Assembly: GCA_963737365.1 (NCBI GenBank)
Contig: CAVTSD010000001.1
Coordinates: forward strand, 1,807,117 to 1,871,116
DNA from: Roseiarcus sp963737365
GTDB taxonomy: Bacteria > Pseudomonadota > Alphaproteobacteria > Rhizobiales > Beijerinckiaceae
DNA: 64,000 nucleotides
Reading direction: 5' to 3'
Both the position numbers and the translations under genes were made by a program. This document shows positions 60,597 to 64,000 of this stretch, piece after piece (positions within the stretch are counted from its first letter, which is position 1; every line of letters starts with the position of its first letter). Below the pieces are notes generated by a model that ran no database searches, was not told the origin of the DNA, and saw only the letters and a program-made list of their open reading frames with translations.

Positions 60597-61209
60597 ATGG
60601 AAAAGGTCGGCAACGAGATTTCAGGGTACTCATACGGAAAGGCCGAGGTCGGTCGGTCAACGGTCACCGTGCAGCAACTCGATGAATTGAAAGTAAGCTG
60701 TGGATTTGAGCGGGAGGACCAGTACTACCTGCAACTGGCTGGCGCAGTGCTCGCCGATCAGACCAAGGAAATCGTCGATCACTGGCGCAGCGGCATCATC
60801 GCCGGCATCCCACACCTCGCTCGGCACTCTCGGACGCTTGAAGGAGACGCGATTCCGGAATATTTGGCCAAAAGCAATCTGCGCTTCCGGCAATGGATTA
60901 TCGACACCTGTCTTCGGCCCTACGATCAGGACTGGATCGACTACCAGCAGGAAATTGCATTGCGGCATACGTCGGCGAAGAAGAACACGGTAGATGGAGT
61001 GCGGTCGAACTCCGCACGTGCCGCTGCGCGATGTGATCGCGTTCATCGCGATTATGAACCGGACCATCAAGCCATATCTGGCTGCAAAAGGACACCCCAG
61101 CGAAGAGGTCGATAAGATGCACGGCGCCTGGTGCAAATCAATCCAGCTCCAGCTCTCGCTTTGGATCGGGCCATACTCGGACGCGAAACAGACGCCGATG
61201 GAATGGTGA
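60597..61209 (+). pseudogene. Protoglobin-domain protein with a one-base frameshift
   Basis: The frame from 60597 shows a protoglobin domain: SGYSYGKAEV, LKVSCGFEREDQYYLQLAG and RFRQWIIDTC, up to the conserved segment RHTSAKKNTVDGV. Near 61005-61011 the register slips by one base. Then TPHVPLRDVIAFIAIMN, TIKPYLAAKG and the closing AWCKSIQLQLSLW follow in the +1 frame to the stop at 61209. Without the slip it would be a haem protein of about 200 residues. Confidence 0.8.
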
Positions 61210-61270
61210 GGCCGCAAAGCGTGCCGTCCCTCTTCTGTTGCCGACCGTATTCTCATCAGGGCGCCTTGCG

Positions 61271-62020
61271 ATGAACAGGCTACGAGGAAAGGTCGCCGTG
61301 ATTACCGGCGCCAATAGCGGCATCGGTCTCGCCACAGCCAAGCTCTTTGCCGCTGAAGGCGCGCGGGTGTTCATGACCGGCCGGCGCAAGGAGGAACTCG
61401 ACGCGGCCGTCGCCCAGGTCGGGCACAATTCCCACGGCATTGAGGGCGATGTCGCAAACCTCGCCGATCTCGACCGGCTCTTTCAAGTGGTGAAGGACGA
61501 AGCGGGGGCGATCGACATTCTGTTCGCAAACGCGGGCCTCGGGGAGTTTGCTGGGCTCGGCGAGATTACCGAAGACCATTTCGACAGAACATTCGACGTC
61601 AACGTGAAGGGGACGCTGTTCACGGTCCAAAAGGCGCTTCCGCTTCTCCGGGATGGCGGCTCAATCATCCTGACGGGATCAACTGCCGCGTCGACCGGCA
61701 TACCGGCCTTTAGCGTCTACAGCGCCAGCAAAGCAGCAATCCGGAGCTTCGCCCGGAGCTGGATCCTCGACCTCGCGCCCCGCAAGATTAGGGTCAACGT
61801 GCTTGCGCCCGGCGCGACCTCAACTCCCGGATGGCACGCCCTTGCGCCGTCGGAAGCGGCGCGGGTGGAGATGATCAGGCTCACGGAGGCGACCACGCCG
61901 TTGGGGCGCCTAGGTGATCCCGACGAGACGGCGAGAGCAGCCCTGTTTCTCGCTTCTGACGAAAGCAGTTTCGTTACCGGCAGCGAACTCTTTGTCGACG
62001 GCGGCTCCGCCCAGGTCTAG
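61271..62020 (+). CDS. Short-chain dehydrogenase/reductase
   Basis: This 249-residue classical SDR has TGANSGIG, the NADP-type MTGRRKEEL, FANAGLGEF, the catalytic GSTAAS, then VYSASKAAIR, and SELFVDGG near the end. It resembles glucose/sorbitol-dehydrogenase-like SDRs common near globin and hydrolase clusters. The start is ATG 61271; the earlier codon at 61238 is less likely. It is the last intact gene before the insertion element. Confidence 0.9.
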   Translation: MNRLRGKVAVITGANSGIGLATAKLFAAEGARVFMTGRRKEELDAAVAQVGHNSHGIEGDVANLADLDRLFQVVKDEAGAIDILFANAGLGEFAGLGEITEDHFDRTFDVNVKGTLFTVQKALPLLRDGGSIILTGSTAASTGIPAFSVYSASKAAIRSFARSWILDLAPRKIRVNVLAPGATSTPGWHALAPSEAARVEMIRLTEATTPLGRLGDPDETARAALFLASDESSFVTGSELFVDGGSAQV

Positions 62021-62217
62021 TTCCGCAGCTGAAGCGGTAGCGCCGAGCCTTTGCCCTTTCGAGAGATTCTGCCGGCACCGCGTCCAATGTCCGCTCCAGT
62101 CGGTGAGGGCTTAATTCGCACTCGCGATGGAATGGGTCAGCTATAGGCGTTCCTCCAGGAGCGGCCCAAGGTTCGGGCGCTACTCGCCAAATCAGGGGTC
62201 CAAAGACGCGGTCTGCT
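62021..62217. other. Short gene-free stretch before the insertion element
   Basis: Nothing recognisable was seen in about 200 bases between the SDR stop and the left end of the IS21-type element. Confidence 0.4.
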
Positions 62218-62268
62218 TGTCAATCGGCGTTGAACTTTGACCCTCGATCGGCGTCCAAGATTGACCCC
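62218..62268. repeat. IS21 subterminal repeats at the left end
   Basis: Two repeat units sharing ATCGGCGT and TTGACCC start at 62223 and 62248, 25 bases apart, directly inside the TGT terminus at 62218. Multiple terminal repeats are a feature of IS21-family ends. The flanking target duplication cannot be checked because the other end is off the window. Confidence 0.6.
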
Positions 62269-62368
62269 ATTTTGGAGACGGGTGCAGCGGGTAGCGCTCG
62301 CCCCGGCGGAGTTGGTTTGGGTTGCGCAGCCGGGGCGAGCGCGGATCGTGAGGAGCTTTGTCGTGAAG

Positions 62369-63097
62369 TCAGGCGCGGTTCTTGAAGCGCCAACTCTCAT
62401 TGCCGGTTTCGACGATGTCGCAATGGTGAGTTAGGCGGTCGAGCAGCGCGGTGGTCATCTTCGGATCGCCGAACACGCTGGGCCATTCGCCGAAGGCGAG
62501 GTTGGTCGTGACGACGATCGAGGTGCGCTCGTAAAGCCGGCTGACGAGATGGAACAGCAATTGCCCGCCGGCTTGAGCGAACGGGAGATAGCCGAGTTCA
62601 TCGAGGATGACGACGTCGAGGCGAGTGAGATAGTCGGCGACGCGTCCCTGTCGTCCGGCTCGACTTTCGGCCTCGAGCTGATTGACGAGATCGACGGTGG
62701 TGAAGAAGCGCCCGCGCGATCCAGCGCGGATGCAACTGCGCGCGATGGCGATGGCCAGATGCGTCTTGCCTGTGCCGGTTCCCCCGACGAGGACGACGTT
62801 GCGCTGCTGGGCGATGAAGCCGCCGCCGGCCAGATCGCGCACCAGAGCCTCATTGATCGGCGTTTCCTTGAAGGCGAAGTCGTCGACGTCCTTAGCCAGC
62901 GGCAGTTTGGCGACGGTGAGCTGATATTTGATTGAGCGCGCTTGTTTCTCTGAGATCTCGGCCTTCAGGAGATCGCCGACGAAGCGCTGAGGCTCGTGCT
63001 TGCGTTTGAGCGCGGTGGCCAATGTCTCGTCGTAGGCGCTCCTCATGCCGTAGAGCTTGAGGCCGCTCATCATGTCGAGGACTTCGCTTCGTTCCAT
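62369..63097 (-). CDS. istB: IS21 helper ATPase IstB
   Basis: This 242-residue DnaC-like AAA+ ATPase assists IS21 transposition. It has Walker A GGTGTGKTH (105-113), Walker B VVILDELGYLPF, and sensor motif SIVVTTNLAF followed by RLTHHCDIVE. The gene starts 3 bases after the istA stop on the same strand, the standard arrangement. It appears intact. Confidence 0.93.
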   Translation of the reverse strand: MERSEVLDMMSGLKLYGMRSAYDETLATALKRKHEPQRFVGDLLKAEISEKQARSIKYQLTVAKLPLAKDVDDFAFKETPINEALVRDLAGGGFIAQQRNVVLVGGTGTGKTHLAIAIARSCIRAGSRGRFFTTVDLVNQLEAESRAGRQGRVADYLTRLDVVILDELGYLPFAQAGGQLLFHLVSRLYERTSIVVTTNLAFGEWPSVFGDPKMTTALLDRLTHHCDIVETGNESWRFKNRA

Positions 63098-63100
63098 GGG

Positions 63101-64000
63101 TTAGGAGTTCCTGAGCTGATCGTAGCGGGCGCAGTCGGCGATCGGTGCGTGGCGGAGTCGCAAAGCGTCAGGCGTCAGGATTGTCGCCGCTGGCCCTGGA
63201 TCGCGCTGACGCGCGAGAATGTTGATGACGACGTCGGCCGAATGGACGCCCTCGGACAGCGCCTCAAGGCAGGCGGCTTCCACCGCGGGCAGCCCGTCGC
63301 TCAGCACCGCAGCGAGGATCTTGACCATCTGGCGGTCGCCGTCGTTGGAACCGGTCAGCTTGCGCCTCACCCGCTCCAGTGCAGTTGGCAACACCCAGTC
63401 CTTGAACGGCGCGCCGTTGCGCAGAGCGCCGGGCTTGCGCGCCAGAACCGGCACGTAATGCCAGGGATCGTATACGGTTGCGCCGCGCCCATAGCGGCGT
63501 GGATGTTCCGCCACGATGCGCCCGTCCTGGCGGATCACGACGCGCTCGGCGTAGGCGTGAATGTCGACGGGGCGGCCGACCGCGCTGGCGCTCACAGAGT
63601 ATTTGTTGTTGTCGAACCGAACCAGGCAGGTCTTCGACACCGAGGCTGGAAGCGCATGGAACCCGTCGAAGCGGCCGCGATAGGGAATGAGCTTGGGCCG
63701 CTCCTCCTCGAACACTTCCCAGATCGTCCGATCGGGCCGCTCGGGATGGCTGTGCCCCTTGGTCCAGGCAATGCATTTGTCCAAGAGCCAGGCATTCAGT
63801 TCGTCGTAAGACTTGAACCTCAGCCGCGGCGTGAAGAAGCGCTCGCGCACACCTGGTTCTCGACCTGACCCTTCTCCCAACCGGACGCCGGCGTGCAAGC
63901 GACCGGTTCGACAAGGTGAATGAGAGCACATCTGCAGGAAGCGGCGATTGTATTGGCGATCCTTACCGACGAAGATCGTCTCCACCGCGGTCTTCATGTT
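63101..64000 (-). pseudogene. istA: IS21 transposase IstA, partial, with two indels
   Basis: The frame is open to the window end and holds the C-terminal 300 residues of a DDE transposase: AVETIFVGKDRQYNRRFLQM, RFKSYDELNAWLLDKC and CLVRFDNNKYSV. Between them the register is wrong for about 22 residues: at 63914-63920 one base is extra, and near 63850 about seven are missing. The displaced frame spells LVEPVACTPASGWEKGQVEN, containing the catalytic Glu region. The shifted stretch removes that Glu in this copy. Confidence 0.8.

Larger units (their letters stand above)
62218..64000 (-). mobile_element. IS21-family insertion sequence, left part, damaged
   Basis: The element carries istB and istA on the minus strand and continues past the window edge. 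The likely left end begins TGTCAATCGGCG at 62218. It contains two similar subterminal repeats, ATCGGCGT..A...TTGACCC, at 62223-62243 and 62248-62267, the kind of repeated terminal sequence IS21 transposases bind. The right end lies outside. IstA shows two compensating indels, so the copy may be inactive. Confidence 0.8.

Noticed and set aside
1..64000. CRISPR arrays, rRNA or tRNA genes
   Set aside because: No repeat-spacer pattern, no rRNA-like stretch and no foldable tRNA were seen.

Overview
The window reads as chromosomal DNA of a GC-rich alphaproteobacterium, most likely a Hyphomicrobiales (Rhizobiales) member near the Beijerinckiaceae/Methylocystaceae. The evidence is the operon order mdh-sucC-sucD-sucA-sucB-lpdA, a rhizobial-type DnaA, the OpgC and DUF952/pyrD families, and the codon bias. 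The family-level placement is an inference. No rRNA, tRNA or CRISPR array was seen.

Positions 1-49,950 are mostly intact housekeeping DNA. They hold a partial GH15 glucan hydrolase overlapping otsA; an aldo/keto reductase, SGNH hydrolase and OpgC-type membrane acyltransferase; recG and a GST-like protein; a tight four-gene stress operon (exported metallophosphoesterase, cytochrome c, ECF sigma factor, anti-sigma factor); cimA, a GNAT acetyltransferase and cysS; arginase; and the TCA operon, into which a cupin, a YciI-like and a MAPEG-like gene are interleaved. Envelope genes follow (CDP-diacylglycerol pyrophosphatase, L,D-transpeptidase, an apparently exported PIMT-like methyltransferase, a large membrane protein with a spermidine-synthase-like domain). 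Then come rhodanese-dnaA and DUF952-pyrD, a TetR/SDR pair with a perfect operator palindrome, a penicillin-binding carboxypeptidase, gamma-glutamyltransferase, a frameshifted aldehyde dehydrogenase, a TIM-barrel isomerase, and two divergent thiamine-pyrophosphate enzymes (PoxB and an acetolactate-synthase-like protein).

Positions 49,950-64,000 look accessory and partly decayed. Porin, ABC-binding-protein and BtuF-like remnants lie side by side. A haloperoxidase-like hydrolase, a DUF6130 gene and a protoglobin gene each carry a frameshift. The window ends in a damaged IS21-family element. Set among these is an intact three-gene set encoding a cobalt-type nitrile hydratase/thiocyanate hydrolase-like enzyme whose beta subunit is split into two genes placed on either side of the catalytic subunit gene. 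It is followed by a Tat-exported metallo-beta-lactamase-fold protein.

Two unexplained intergenic elements (about 8,545-8,671 and 38,491-38,632) share a conserved core of about 27 bp, and each carries 10-bp helically phased short repeats. Together with the split nitrile-hydratase-like operon, they are the most promising novel signals in the window.
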